Below are positions 1 through 8,720 of a DNA stretch of 64,000 bases, piece after piece. The notes beneath the pieces were generated by a model. That model was given only the letters and a program-made list of their open reading frames with translations. It had not been told where the DNA came from and did no database searches. Each line of letters begins with the position of its first letter. The first letter of the stretch is position 1. Position numbers and translations under genes: made by a program. This DNA is from Zeimonas sp964538505 (GTDB taxonomy: Bacteria > Pseudomonadota > Gammaproteobacteria > Burkholderiales > Burkholderiaceae_E), in contig CAZIDY010000012.1 of NCBI GenBank assembly GCA_964538505.1, positions 15,425 to 79,424 of the forward strand, in the 5' to 3' direction.

Positions 1-1563
1 GAGCGCGCGTCCACGCGGAACGATGCTCACGCGGTGCACCGGATCGGCGCCCGGAACGACCAGACCGAGCACCACGTGACCGCTCTCGTGATAGGCAATG
101 CGCCGGCGGTCGTCGTCGCTCAGCAGCAGCGGCCGTTCGGGGCCGAGCACGATCTTCTCGAGTGCGTCGGTGAAGTCCTTCCTGCGCACCGTGTTCAGCT
201 CGCGTCTTGCGGCGAGCAGCGCGGCCTCGTTGACGAGGTTCTTCAGGTCGGCCCCCGACAGACCCGGTGTCGCCAGCGCGATCTCCTGCAACGACACGTC
301 GGGATCGAGCGGCACCTTGCGCGTGTGCACCTTCAGGATCTCCTCGCGTCCCTTGCGATCGGGCAGGTTGACGACGACACGCCGGTCGAAGCGCCCCGGA
401 CGCAGCAGCGCCTTGTCGAGCACGTCGGGCTGGTTGGTTGCCGCAAGCACGATGATCCCCTCGCGGCTCGAGAAACCGTCCATCTCGGTGAGGATCTGGT
501 TCAGCGTCTGCTCCTGCTCGCTCGAGCCGCCGATCGCGACCTGTCCGCGCGCGCGACCGATCGCGTCGATCTCGTCGATGAAGATGATCGCCGGTGCGTG
601 CTCGCGCGCCTGCTTGAAAAGATCGCGCACGCGTGCGGCGCCCACGCCGACGATCATCTCGACGAACTCGGCGCCGCTCATCGAGAAGAAGGGCACGCCT
701 GCCTCGCCGGCCACCGCGCGCGCGAGCAGCGTCTTGCCGGTGCCCGGCGCACCGACGAGCAGCACGCCCTTCGGTGCCGTGCCGCCCAGTCGCTGGTACT
801 TCGCCGGATCCTTCAGGAAGTCGACGATCTCGACGAGCTCGTCCTCGGCCTCGTCGATGCCGGCGACATCGTCGAAGCTGACCTTGTGCTCACTCTCCTG
901 GTCGTAGCGACGCGCCCGGCTCTTGCCGATGCCCATCATTCCGCCCATCCCGCCCATGCCCTGCTGCGCGCGGCGGAACAGCCAGACGTAGGCGGCGATC
1001 AGCAGGATCGCCGGACCGAAACCGAACAGCAGCGTGGCGAGCGGGCTGGCGCCGGTCTGGATCGGCACCGCGCTGATCTCGACGTTGTGCTCGATGAGGA
1101 AGGCCTCGAGCCCGTCATCGACGAAGGCCGGAAGCACCGTGGTGAAGGTCTCGGAGGTGCGCGGCTCCTGATGAAGCCTTTGCTCGGCGCGACTGGCCCC
1201 CGGAGCTGCCTGGCTCTGCTCGCCCGGGGGCGGCCACGTGACCGGCGAGACGAAGCGCCCCTCGATCGACTGCCCCTGGTTGTAGATCGCCTCGACGTTG
1301 CCGCGTGCGACCTCCTGCTTGAACGCGGTGTAGGGAACCGGGATCGCCTCGCCCGGCGACGGGAACAGCATCCGGACCAGGAAGTAGTTCGCCAGCAGCA
1401 CGAGCAGGAAGACGAGCCAGGTGCGACTCGGCGGCATGTTGTTGATGCGGCCCGGGCCGGGAATGTTCGGCCCGCCACCGGCTCGATCGGGACTCGTACC
1501 GCGCGGCGCAGGCGGACGCGGCGATCGCGCGTCGTTCGTTCGGTTTCGATCGGGATCGACCAC
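1..1563 (-). CDS. ftsH: FtsH-family ATP-dependent zinc metalloprotease (3' end outside window)
   Basis: Membrane-anchored AAA+ protease that degrades unneeded or misfolded membrane and cytosolic proteins. The first 521 codons are present. After a Pro/Arg-rich start comes a membrane segment near residue 55, a periplasmic stretch, a second membrane segment near residue 170, then a Gly/Met-rich linker. The AAA module has Walker A GAPGTGKT at about 271-278, Walker B IIFIDEIDAIG, and an arginine-finger region RPGRFDRR. The zinc motif HESGH is at about 492-496 and the rest of the protease domain lies beyond the edge. I chose the GTG at 1563 because GAGGAG lies about 8 bases before it and the pirin stop is only 13 bases upstream. 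Housekeeping ftsH of betaproteobacteria usually sits beside rlmE and folP; the pirin neighbour suggests an additional paralogue, which is an inference. Confidence 0.93.
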   Translation of the reverse strand, partial: MVDPDRNRTNDARSPRPPAPRGTSPDRAGGGPNIPGPGRINNMPPSRTWLVFLLVLLANYFLVRMLFPSPGEAIPVPYTAFKQEVARGNVEAIYNQGQSIEGRFVSPVTWPPPGEQSQAAPGASRAEQRLHQEPRTSETFTTVLPAFVDDGLEAFLIEHNVEISAVPIQTGASPLATLLFGFGPAILLIAAYVWLFRRAQQGMGGMGGMMGIGKSRARRYDQESEHKVSFDDVAGIDEAEDELVEIVDFLKDPAKYQRLGGTAPKGVLLVGAPGTGKTLLARAVAGEAGVPFFSMSGAEFVEMIVGVGAARVRDLFKQAREHAPAIIFIDEIDAIGRARGQVAIGGSSEQEQTLNQILTEMDGFSSREGIIVLAATNQPDVLDKALLRPGRFDRRVVVNLPDRKGREEILKVHTRKVPLDPDVSLQEIALATPGLSGADLKNLVNEAALLAARRELNTVRRKDFTDALEKIVLGPERPLLLSDDDRRRIAYHESGHVVLGLVVPGADPVHRVSIVPRGRAL

Positions 1564-1576
1564 CGTCGCTCCTCGT

Positions 1577-2482
1577 TCAGGACATCGGATTGGGAGGCAC
1601 CACGCGCACCTTCGGCGGCAGTGGGATGAACTCCTCATTGTCGCCCGGCGGCAGCTTCATGCGCCCGGCCGACCAGTCGGCCTTCGCCTGCTCGATGCGC
1701 TCGCGGCTCGAGGATACGAAGTTCCACCAGATATGGCACTCGCCGACCGGCGCGCCGCCAAGCAGCATCAGCCGCGCAGCACCGACCGCCTGCAGGGCGG
1801 GGGCAGCGCCCGTGCGAAAGACGAGCAGGCGTCCGCAGTCGTATTGCGCATCGCCGCAACGCAGCTCGCCGCTCGCGACGTAGACGGCGCGCTGCTCGTG
1901 ACCGTCGGGCAGCGCGATGCGCGCACCGGGCTGCAGCTCGGCGTGAACGTAGAAGAGCGGCGAATGCGTCCTCGCCGGGCTCGCGAGCCCGTAGGCCTCG
2001 CCCGCGATCACACGAAGCGACACGCCGGCCTCGTCGCCGCACGGCAGCGCCGAGGCATCGTAGTGCTCGAAGGACGGCGCGTCTTCCTCGTGCTCGCGCG
2101 GCAGCGCAACCCAGGTCTGGATGCCGTCGACCGCGCCGCCGCGCTCGCGCATGCCGTCGAAGCGCTCGGAGTGGACGATGCCGCGGCCGGCGGTCATCCA
2201 GTTCAGTTCGCCGGGGCGGATCGGCTGCGCTGCGCCGGTGCTGTCGCGATGCATGATCTCGCCGTCGAAGAGATAGGTGACGGTCGACAACCCGATGTGC
2301 GGATGCGGACGCACATCGGCGCTGCGCGGCACCGGCGCGGGCATCTCGTGCGGCCCCATCCGATCGAAGAACACGAAGGGGCCGACCATGCGCCGGGCGC
2401 GAAAAGGCAATACACGCTCGACCTCGAAACCGCCGAGGTCGTGACGGCGCGGCTCGATTACCTGTTCGATCATCGGGTCCAT
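1577..2482 (-). CDS. Pirin family protein
   Basis: 301-residue bicupin of the pirin family. Bacterial members are metal-binding proteins, some with quercetinase activity or roles as enzyme regulators; the role here cannot be assigned. The N-terminal cupin carries the typical block with FVFFDRMGPHEMP and HPHIGLSTVTYLFDGEIMHRD, which supplies the three His and one Glu metal ligands, followed by NWMTAGRGIVHSER. The C-terminal cupin ends with the common GGAPVGECHIWWNFVSSS block. The length is usual for the family. The ATG at 2482 is preferred, with a second in-frame ATG at 2473. It lies 13 bases upstream of the FtsH-type gene on the same strand, so the two are probably co-transcribed. Confidence 0.92.
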   Translation of the reverse strand: MDPMIEQVIEPRRHDLGGFEVERVLPFRARRMVGPFVFFDRMGPHEMPAPVPRSADVRPHPHIGLSTVTYLFDGEIMHRDSTGAAQPIRPGELNWMTAGRGIVHSERFDGMRERGGAVDGIQTWVALPREHEEDAPSFEHYDASALPCGDEAGVSLRVIAGEAYGLASPARTHSPLFYVHAELQPGARIALPDGHEQRAVYVASGELRCGDAQYDCGRLLVFRTGAAPALQAVGAARLMLLGGAPVGECHIWWNFVSSSRERIEQAKADWSAGRMKLPPGDNEEFIPLPPKVRVVPPNPMS

Positions 2483-2621
2483 GAGCAAACGATAGCCCCG
2501 AGCGCGTGGCGGGGGCGGAAATCCGCCTTTTCGCAGCGACTTTGCATACTTGACCGTCCGCTCGCGGCGAAACCAGAATGATTTCCGCTGTCCCGTAGGG
2601 GCTCTCCGTCGAAACAGGCCA

Positions 2622-3347
2622 ATGCAGGAACGCATCATCAGCCTCGCAACACCCGCGTGGCGACGCGGCGCCTGGGTGCTCACGCTCGCTGCAATCGCCG
2701 CGATCGTCGGCGCAATGATGCGCACACCCGGCGTCGTCGACGGCTGGACGCTGCTGCACTGGATTGCCAAGCCGCTCGCCACGGCCACGATCGTCGTGCT
2801 CGTCGCACGGCACGCAGTGCCTGCGTCGGCGAAGCTGCGCACCGCAGTGCTCGCCGGGCTCGTGGGCTCGCTGCTCGGCGACGTGCTGCTGATGCTCTCG
2901 CCGCAACTCTTCGTCGCCGGCCTGCTCGCCTTCCTGCTCGCGCATCTGTGCTACCTGCGCGCGTTCGCGATCGACACGCGATGGTTCGACGACCGGGTCG
3001 CGCTGCTCGTGCTCGCGGCGATCGGCATCGGCGTGCTCGCCGGCCTGTGGAGCGCACTGCCCGTGCCGCTGAAGGCGCCGGTGCTCGCCTACGTCGTCGT
3101 CATCGTCGCGATGGCGGCGCAGGCCTTCGCCCGTCGACGCGAGCATCCTTCGCGCGCGACGACCGCCGCCGCGATCGGCGCTACCTTGTTCGTTGCCTCC
3201 GATGCACTGCTCGCGATCGACCGCTTCCGCACGCCAATTCCGCTCGCGCCGCTGTGGGTGCTCGCCACCTACTGGCTCGCACAATGGGGCATCGCGCAGA
3301 GCGTGCGCGAAGCGACTGCGTCAGATGCAAGGTCGCAGGCCCGCTGA
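2622..3347 (+). CDS. YhhN/TMEM86 family membrane protein (lysoplasmalogenase-like)
   Basis: 241-residue integral membrane protein with about eight hydrophobic segments. It matches the YhhN family, whose animal relative TMEM86 hydrolyses lysoplasmalogen; the bacterial substrate is not established. Family hallmarks are the GSLLGDVLLML motif with its conserved Asp in the third membrane segment, a second Asp in FVASDALLAIDRF, and the final WLAQWGIAQS. The ATG at 2622 puts the protein at family length; an upstream in-frame start would add 24 polar residues without a better ribosome site. It is divergent from the pirin gene, and the cupin-like gene starts 11 bases after its stop, so those two are likely one transcript. 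Confidence 0.85.
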   Translation: MQERIISLATPAWRRGAWVLTLAAIAAIVGAMMRTPGVVDGWTLLHWIAKPLATATIVVLVARHAVPASAKLRTAVLAGLVGSLLGDVLLMLSPQLFVAGLLAFLLAHLCYLRAFAIDTRWFDDRVALLVLAAIGIGVLAGLWSALPVPLKAPVLAYVVVIVAMAAQAFARRREHPSRATTAAAIGATLFVASDALLAIDRFRTPIPLAPLWVLATYWLAQWGIAQSVREATASDARSQAR

Positions 3348-3358
3348 GGAGACCGACG

Positions 3359-3688
3359 ATGCAGATGCACGACATCCCCTTCGGAACGACCGACTGGTCG
3401 ACGATCGAGCCGACCGAGCACGCCGGCGAGCGCGGCCGTGCGTACTGGCGCACGCGGCAGTTCGGTGCGATCCGCGTGCGCATGGTCGAGTACACCCCCG
3501 GCTACGTCGCCGATCACTGGTGCACGAAGGGGCACATCCTGCTGTGCGTCGACGGCGAGCTGCACACCGAACTGGCCGACGGACGCCGCTTCACGCTGAC
3601 ACCGGGCACGAGCTACCAGGTAGCCGACGGCGCCGAGCCGCATCGCTCGAGCACCGAGCGCGGGGCAAAGCTCTTCATCGTCGATTGA
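3359..3688 (+). CDS. Small DHCW-motif cupin fold protein
   Basis: 109-residue single-domain protein. The central motif VADHWCTKGHILLCVDGELH, followed by a Gly/Pro turn and a late His in AEPHRSS, matches the small DHCW-motif cupin group, which has no established function. His and Cys residues in the motif could bind a metal, but this is an inference from fold. A strong GAGGAG lies about 8 bases before the ATG, and the gene starts 11 bases after the YhhN-type gene. Its stop is five bases from the stop of the convergent DUF488 gene. Confidence 0.8.
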   Translation: MQMHDIPFGTTDWSTIEPTEHAGERGRAYWRTRQFGAIRVRMVEYTPGYVADHWCTKGHILLCVDGELHTELADGRRFTLTPGTSYQVADGAEPHRSSTERGAKLFIVD

Positions 3689-3693
3689 ACGCG

Positions 3694-4221
3694 TCACGCC
3701 CCGTACTCGAGCCGGCCGTCGACGATCGACGCGGCCGACGTGTACGGATGCTCCTTCGCCGATCCTTCGACAAGCACGTGCAGCACGCACCAGCCCTGCG
3801 CCTTGAGCGCGTCGGCGATCATCGACCGGTGGCATCGCCACCAGACCGCCTCTGAACACATGATCGCGGTGCGCGACGAATCAGCGAGCGAGGCGAGCCG
3901 CGCGAGCGCTTCGGCGAAGGCCGGCGTGTCCATGTAGTCGGCATAGCCGCGAAAGGAAGGATTGCGCCAGATGGTGTGCGGCGAGTCTTCCCGCGTCGCA
4001 CGGCGTCCGCCCAGATCGGGAAACGCAAGGTAGCCGACGTCCGCTTCATCGAGCGCTGCGGCGAGCGCCTCCGGATTGAAGTGCGGGTACTTACGCGAGC
4101 CTGCATGCCGACGCACATCGGCGACGCATTCGATGCGGTGCGCGCGCAGCAGCGAGACGAAGTCTTCGATCGTTCTCGACGAGTGGCCGATCGTCCAGAT
4201 GCGGTGATCGGCGGCGCTCAT
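3694..4221 (-). CDS. DUF488 family protein
   Basis: 175-residue protein of the DUF488 family. Visible hallmarks are the opening IWTIGHSSRTIEDF, the ECVADVRRHAGSRKYPHF block with conserved Asp-Val-Arg, and the Cys-containing IMCSEAVWWRCHRSMIAD near the end. The family is widespread; no enzyme activity is settled. An ATG at 4221 is chosen; a GTG two codons upstream at 4227 is also possible. It is transcribed toward the cupin-like gene and ends five bases from it. The upstream neighbour on the same strand is the EamA exporter, 75 bases away. Confidence 0.85.
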   Translation of the reverse strand: MSAADHRIWTIGHSSRTIEDFVSLLRAHRIECVADVRRHAGSRKYPHFNPEALAAALDEADVGYLAFPDLGGRRATREDSPHTIWRNPSFRGYADYMDTPAFAEALARLASLADSSRTAIMCSEAVWWRCHRSMIADALKAQGWCVLHVLVEGSAKEHPYTSAASIVDGRLEYGA

Positions 4222-4296
4222 CTGCACGAACTCATCTGCGCGAACCTAAGCCGACATCATCGCCGCGCGCAAGCCGAAGGCAACGACGCGATCGTT

Positions 4297-5226
4297 TCAT
4301 TCCCTGCGCAACGCCAATGCGACCCCGCCGAGCGTGAGTGCGAGCGCCAACCACTGCACGGCACCGAGCGGCTCGCCGAGCGTCACCGCCGCCGAAACGA
4401 CGCCGACCACCGGCGTGAGCAGCGTTGCCATCGAAGCCGTCTGCGGCGGCAGTCGCCGCAGCGCCGCGAACCACGTCAGGTAGCAGACACCCATCGGAAC
4501 GACGGTCGTGTATGCGAGCGCCAGCCAGCCGCCAGGCGACAGGGCCTGCAGTCGCGGCTGCTCGACGACGATTCCGTAGACGAGCATCGGCAGGCAGCCG
4601 AGGCCGACCTGCCACGCCACCGACGCAAGCGGCGCAAGCGGCAGCGACGAGCGCCAGACGACGGTGCCGAGCGCGAACAGCACCGCCGCCGAAAGCGTGA
4701 GCAGCACGCCGGGCATCTTCTGCAGGCCGACGGCAACGCCCTGCGCACCGAGCAGCACAACCACGCCGGCAAAGCCGAGCACGAGCGCTGCAACGCCGAC
4801 CGCATTCGGCCGCGCGCCGAGTACCGGCCAGGCGAACAGCATCGCCCAGATCGGCATCGTGTAGACGAGCAGCGCGGCCTCGCCCGCGTCGAGCCACAGC
4901 AGCGACACCGTCGAAAAGCCCATCCACGCGAAGACGTTGACGAAGGCCGCGCCGAGCAGGCGTGGCCGGATCTCGCGCGGAATCGCCAGCGACTCGCCAC
5001 GCGCCAGTGCGAGCGCGCCGATGCCGATCGCGGCGACCACGCCAGCGCTGCCGCGTGCCGACAGCGGCGGCCACTCCTGCAGCAGCATCTTCATGATCGG
5101 CCAGTTCACGCCCCAGCCGACCGCGGTGACGACCAGGCACGCAATCCCGATCGCGCGCTGCGATGCAGCAGCACGAAGGGGGGTCAGACCACGGTTTCCC
5201 CCTGCTTCGTTTTCCCCTTCGCGCAT
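4297..5226 (-). CDS. EamA/DMT-family transporter
   Basis: Inner-membrane exporter of the drug/metabolite transporter superfamily, 309 residues if read from the ATG at 5226. About ten hydrophobic segments form two EamA repeats, with the conserved GWGVNWPIMK in the first helix, WMGFSTVSLLWLDAGEAALL in the middle and TPVVGVVSAAVTLGEPL near the end. The substrate is unknown. The start is odd: the only upstream ATG lies inside a palindromic repeat (5180-5264), so residues around 10-17 (GNRGLTP) are encoded by the repeat and no ribosome site precedes the ATG. The first membrane helix begins only at about residue 25, so a non-ATG start inside the repeat is possible. Confidence 0.88.
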   Translation of the reverse strand: MREGENEAGGNRGLTPLRAAASQRAIGIACLVVTAVGWGVNWPIMKMLLQEWPPLSARGSAGVVAAIGIGALALARGESLAIPREIRPRLLGAAFVNVFAWMGFSTVSLLWLDAGEAALLVYTMPIWAMLFAWPVLGARPNAVGVAALVLGFAGVVVLLGAQGVAVGLQKMPGVLLTLSAAVLFALGTVVWRSSLPLAPLASVAWQVGLGCLPMLVYGIVVEQPRLQALSPGGWLALAYTTVVPMGVCYLTWFAALRRLPPQTASMATLLTPVVGVVSAAVTLGEPLGAVQWLALALTLGGVALALRRE

Positions 5227-5264
5227 CTGAAAACCGGGGGAAACCGTGGTCTGACCCCGGTTTT
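5180..5264. repeat. Dispersed palindromic repeat, copy A
   Basis: Two perfect 23-base arms in inverted orientation, 5180-5202 and 5236-5258, each containing GGGGTCAGACCACGG or its complement, with an AAAACC/GGTTTT edge on the right. The element sits directly behind the stop of the FMN reductase gene and covers the 5' end of the EamA gene. Related copies are at 27401-27459, 55205-55226 and 62598-62642. It resembles REP-type palindromes and could terminate transcription from the FMN reductase gene. Confidence 0.85.
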
Positions 5265-5268
5265 CCGT

Positions 5269-5826
5269 TCACTTCCCTACGAACCGCTCCACCCACTTCA
5301 CATACGTATCCACAAACCCCTGCAGGAACTTCTTCGTGGAGTCGTTCGCAATCGTGCCGTCCGGCGCGATCAGATCGTTCTGGAAGTGAAGGAACACTTC
5401 CGGTTGACCGAGCGTCGGCACATCAAGGTATCCCAGGGTGATGCGCAGGTGCTGTTGCGCGATGGCGGTGCCGATCGAGCCGATCGACGTGCCGATCACG
5501 GCCCCGGGCTTTCCGGCGAAGGAGTTCTTGCCCCAGGGACGCGAAGCGATGTCGATCGCGTTCTTCAGCACACCGGGCACTGAGCGGTTGTACTCGGGCG
5601 TGACGAATAGCAGCGCCTGCGAAGATTCGATGTCCTGCTTGAGTCGCTGCGCATTCGGCGGATAGCTGGCGTCGAAGTCCTGCGTGTAGAGCGGGAGATC
5701 GTCGATACGCACGTGCTCGAACCTGAGCTCCTTCGGTGCGAGCTTCTCCACTGCGCGGGCAAGGCGCCGGTTGAACGAGTCCTGGCGCAGGCTGCCGACC
5801 AGCACAGCCACTTTGCATTCTTTCAT
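5269..5826 (-). CDS. NADPH-dependent FMN reductase family protein
   Basis: 185-residue flavodoxin-fold protein, close in length and motif to the chromate/quinone reductase group (ChrR/YieF type), which uses FMN and NAD(P)H. Visible features are the N-terminal phosphate loop VGSLRQDSFNRRLA, the TPEYNRSVPGVLKNAIDIAS block typical of these reductases, and the dinucleotide-side motif GKPGAVIGTSIGSIGTA. The physiological substrate cannot be deduced. The ATG at 5826 has an excellent AAGGAGG about 8 bases upstream. It is divergent from the MFS exporter, with 166 bases between the two starts; that gap shows no clear operator. Its 3' end abuts palindromic repeat copy A. Confidence 0.92.
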   Translation of the reverse strand: MKECKVAVLVGSLRQDSFNRRLARAVEKLAPKELRFEHVRIDDLPLYTQDFDASYPPNAQRLKQDIESSQALLFVTPEYNRSVPGVLKNAIDIASRPWGKNSFAGKPGAVIGTSIGSIGTAIAQQHLRITLGYLDVPTLGQPEVFLHFQNDLIAPDGTIANDSTKKFLQGFVDTYVKWVERFVGK

Positions 5827-5992
5827 CGGCAGGCCCTCCTTGATCGAGCAGCCATCGTAGCAGCGCCGATGCTGCAGGAAGCGGATCCCGGCGCAGCCGC
5901 ACGGCATTGCGCCTGAGCGACAATCGCGCCGGAGCCGAATCGATGGCTCATGGTGTCCTGTCCAACGCAGCGCCGTTTCACCGGAGCCCCAC

Positions 5993-7612
5993 TTGCCGAT
6001 CTCTCCGCCCGACGCACCGTTGCGTCCGGTTCCCTCGACCTCCGCCTGGGCACCGCTGAAGCTGCCCGTATTCCGGATGTTGTGGGCCGCCTGGATGGCG
6101 GCAAACACGACGATGTGGATGAACGACGTCGCGGCCGCGTGGCTGATGAGCACGCTGACGCCGTCGCCGGTGATGGTCGCGCTCGTGCAGACCGCTTCGA
6201 CGCTGCCCGTGTTCCTGCTCGGCCTGGGTAGCGGCGCCCTCGCCGACATCCTCGATCGACGCCGATTTCTCGTCGTGACGCAGTTCTGGGTTGCCGGCAC
6301 CGCGACGCTGCTGTGCCTGGCCACGCTGTCGGGCGTGATCGACCCGGTGCTCCTGCTCGTGCTCGTGTTCCTGAACGGCATCGGGCTGGCGATGCGCTGG
6401 CCGGTGTACTCGGCGATCGTGCCGAACCTCGTTCCGCGCGTGCAGCTGCCTGCGGCGCTCGCGCTGAACGGCGTCGCGATGAACGCATCGCGCATCGTCG
6501 GGCCGATCGTCGCCGGTGCGCTGATCGCAACCGCCGGTACCGAGTACGTCTTCGTGCTGAACGCGCTGTTGTCGCTCGCCGCCGCGATGGTGATCCTGCA
6601 ATGGAAGACCGAGAAGAAGACCAGCGCGCTGCCCGGCGAACGTTTCCTCGGCGCGATCCGCGTCGGCGTGCAGTACGTGCGCCAGTCCGACCGGATGCGT
6701 TCGGTGCTGCTGCACGTGCTGATCTTCTTCAGCCAGTCCACCGCGCTGATCGCGCTGCTGCCGCTGCTCGCACGGCAGATCGACAACGGCTCGGCGACGA
6801 CCTTCACGCTGCTCCTCGCGTCGATGGGCGTCGGCGCGATCATTTCGGCCTTCGTGCTGCCGAAGTTCCGCTCGACGACGACGCGTGACGACCTGCTGCG
6901 CAACGGCTCGCACGTGCAGGCGCTGGCAATGGCCGGGGTCGCCTTCTCGCCGAACCTTTGGGTCGCGGTGCCGACGATGATGATCGCCGGCGGCGCATGG
7001 CTGATCGCGGCCAACTCGCTGTCGGTCTCCGCGCAGCTCGCGCTGCCCGACTGGGTGCGCGCCCGCGGCATGTCGATCTACCAGGTCGCGCTGATGGGCG
7101 GCGCCGGGCTCGGCGCAGCGCTCTGGGGCCAGGTCGCCGCCTGGACCGACGTGCGCACGAGCGTGGCCGCGGCGGCGGTGGTCGGCACCACGCTGCTGTG
7201 GCTGATGCGGCATCGCGCGATCCAGGGCGGCATCGAGGAGGACCTCACGCCGCAGGCGTGGAAGGCGCCGGTCACGCGCGATCCGATCGACCCCGCCGCC
7301 GGGCCGGTGCTGACGACGATCGAGTACCGCGTCGATCCGGCGCGCGTCGACGAGTTTCGCAGCGTGATGCAGGAGACGCGGCGCAGCCGCCTGCGAGGCG
7401 GAGTGCTGTCGTGGGAGCTGTTTCGCGACACGCTGGACCCGGATCGCTTCATCGAGTACTTCATCGACGAAACCTGGGTCGAGCATCTGCGACGCTTCGA
7501 CCGCTTCACCGTTTCCGACATCGCGCTGCGCCAGCGACGGCTTGCGCTGCACGTCGGCGACACGCCGCCAGTGGTGACACGCAGCATTGCCCAGCCGCTC
7601 GAGCGCGACTAG
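5993..7612 (+). CDS. MFS transporter with C-terminal monooxygenase-like domain
   Basis: 539-residue inner-membrane protein. Residues 1-420 form a twelve-helix transporter of the MFS_3/transmembrane-secretion-effector group related to the enterobactin exporter, with ALADILDRRR as the loop motif between helices 2 and 3. From about residue 440 a soluble alpha/beta domain follows (VLTTIEYRVDPARVDEFRSV through FIEYFIDETWVEHLRRF), which resembles an antibiotic-biosynthesis-monooxygenase-like dimeric barrel; this two-part arrangement is recurrent in proteobacteria. The substrate is unknown. The start is a TTG at 5993 with GGAG about 8 bases before it; no in-frame ATG precedes the first helix. Confidence 0.88.
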   Translation: MPISPPDAPLRPVPSTSAWAPLKLPVFRMLWAAWMAANTTMWMNDVAAAWLMSTLTPSPVMVALVQTASTLPVFLLGLGSGALADILDRRRFLVVTQFWVAGTATLLCLATLSGVIDPVLLLVLVFLNGIGLAMRWPVYSAIVPNLVPRVQLPAALALNGVAMNASRIVGPIVAGALIATAGTEYVFVLNALLSLAAAMVILQWKTEKKTSALPGERFLGAIRVGVQYVRQSDRMRSVLLHVLIFFSQSTALIALLPLLARQIDNGSATTFTLLLASMGVGAIISAFVLPKFRSTTTRDDLLRNGSHVQALAMAGVAFSPNLWVAVPTMMIAGGAWLIAANSLSVSAQLALPDWVRARGMSIYQVALMGGAGLGAALWGQVAAWTDVRTSVAAAAVVGTTLLWLMRHRAIQGGIEEDLTPQAWKAPVTRDPIDPAAGPVLTTIEYRVDPARVDEFRSVMQETRRSRLRGGVLSWELFRDTLDPDRFIEYFIDETWVEHLRRFDRFTVSDIALRQRRLALHVGDTPPVVTRSIAQPLERD

Positions 7613-7645
7613 GAACGCGGGCCCGGCGAATATAATCGCCCGCAG

Positions 7646-8056
7646 ATGCAGCCCTTCCGACGTCGCCGCAGCCGCCGACTTCTCGCCGCGATCGCCTGCC
7701 TGGCTTTTGTCCTGCAGGGATTCGTCCCGTCGATCGCGCAGGCTGTCGCGAGCATGGCACGCTCGCAGCTGTATCCCGGCGAGCTCTGCTCGGCCGACCT
7801 GCACGGCGCGCGGCTGCGCCTGGCCGAGGCGATCGCCGCCGAAGCACCGGCCTCCGAACGATCGGTACCCCAGGTCGCGCATTGCCCGTTCTGCTCGCTG
7901 CCGGCAGGCGGCGACATGCCGATCCCGAACGCGGAAATCCAGGACTTTCCGCTCGCGTCCGTCGAAGATGTGCTGCCGGCCGTCTCGCTCGACGTACCCG
8001 TGACACGACCGGCGCAATGGCGTCCGCACACGCCGCGTGCCCCTCCTTGCGGTTGA
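7646..8056 (+). CDS. DUF2946 family protein
   Basis: 136-residue exported or membrane-anchored protein. An arginine-rich start is followed by a hydrophobic segment at residues 12-32, then a soluble part with the motif HCPFCSLPAGG near residue 79. The HCPFC-type motif is the signature of DUF2946, a family often found beside copper-handling genes; metal binding by the His and Cys residues is plausible but not proven. It lies 33 bases after the MFS gene and 121 bases before the PCu(A)C chaperone on the same strand, which supports a shared copper-related role. The following gap holds a weak hairpin at 8125-8143. Confidence 0.8.
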   Translation: MQPFRRRRSRRLLAAIACLAFVLQGFVPSIAQAVASMARSQLYPGELCSADLHGARLRLAEAIAAEAPASERSVPQVAHCPFCSLPAGGDMPIPNAEIQDFPLASVEDVLPAVSLDVPVTRPAQWRPHTPRAPPCG

Positions 8057-8177
8057 AGAGCCTTCCCCGAAAAAGAAGCCGGCTCCGCCGGCGTACCCCG
8101 ATTTCTCTGCTGTCGCCCCGATCGGTCGGTAACAGGTACCGACTTTGGGCGAACGGCACCGATGGACAGGATCAACG

Positions 8178-8705
8178 ATGAAATATGAACCGATCGTCTC
8201 GAACGAACCGATCGTCTCGACCCGACGCGCCTCCGCGCTCGGCCTGCTCGCCCCCGCGCTCGCCGTTCTCGCGCTCGCCCTCCCCGCTGCAGCCGCCGCC
8301 GAGCTGCGTGTCGAGGAACCGTGGGTGCGCGCAACCGTCGCCGGCCAGCAGGCCAGCGGCGCATTCATGACGCTCACGTCGACGAAGGATGCACGTCTCG
8401 TCGCCGTCGAGACGCCGGCAGCCGGCGTCTCCGAGATCCACGAGATGGCGCTCGAGAACAACGTGATGCGGATGCGCCAGATCGACGGCCTCGAGCTGCC
8501 GGCCGGCAAGCCGGTCGAATTGCGCCCGGGCGGCTACCACCTGATGCTGATGGAGTTGAAAGCTCCGCTGAACACCGGTGAGCACGTCGACCTGACGCTG
8601 ACGGTGGAGGACGCCGGCGGCAAGCGCGAGCGCATCGAAGTGCAGGCACCAATACGCCCGCTCACCGCCGGCCACGGCCATGGAGCGAAAACGCACGGAC
8701 ATTGA
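8178..8705 (+). CDS. Periplasmic copper chaperone PCu(A)C
   Basis: 175-residue exported protein. After a signal region with a Tat-like STRRASALGLL and a long Ala/Leu stretch, the mature part shows the PCu(A)C copper-binding pattern H-E-M, ten residues, M, about 21 residues, H-L-M, with the His in SEIHEM and the second cluster in YHLMLM. Family members deliver Cu(I) to the CuA site of cytochrome oxidase in the periplasm. A His-rich tail (GHGHGAKTHGH) may add metal capacity. The ATG at 8178 is chosen. The first codons contain an 18-base tandem duplication that encodes the peptide EPIVS twice. Confidence 0.92.
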   Translation: MKYEPIVSNEPIVSTRRASALGLLAPALAVLALALPAAAAAELRVEEPWVRATVAGQQASGAFMTLTSTKDARLVAVETPAAGVSEIHEMALENNVMRMRQIDGLELPAGKPVELRPGGYHLMLMELKAPLNTGEHVDLTLTVEDAGGKRERIEVQAPIRPLTAGHGHGAKTHGH

Positions 8706-8720
8706 CGAAACACCCACGCC

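Noticed and set aside
34..1629. 531-codon open frame on the plus strand opposite ftsH
   Set aside because: The minus strand encodes a complete set of FtsH motifs; the plus frame shows none and starts without a ribosome site.
8125..8143. Seven-bp hairpin with a TTT after it, between the DUF2946 and PCu(A)C genes
   Set aside because: The stem is short and only three T residues follow, so it is too weak to call a terminator.
5978..8509. Very long open frame on the minus strand opposite the MFS, DUF2946 and PCu(A)C genes
   Set aside because: It is Arg/His/Gln-rich with no domain pattern, spans three real genes antisense, and is typical of shadow frames in GC-rich DNA. The same holds for many long frames, for example 24023-25063 (+) and 34693-36303 (-, apart from the short SIP fragment).
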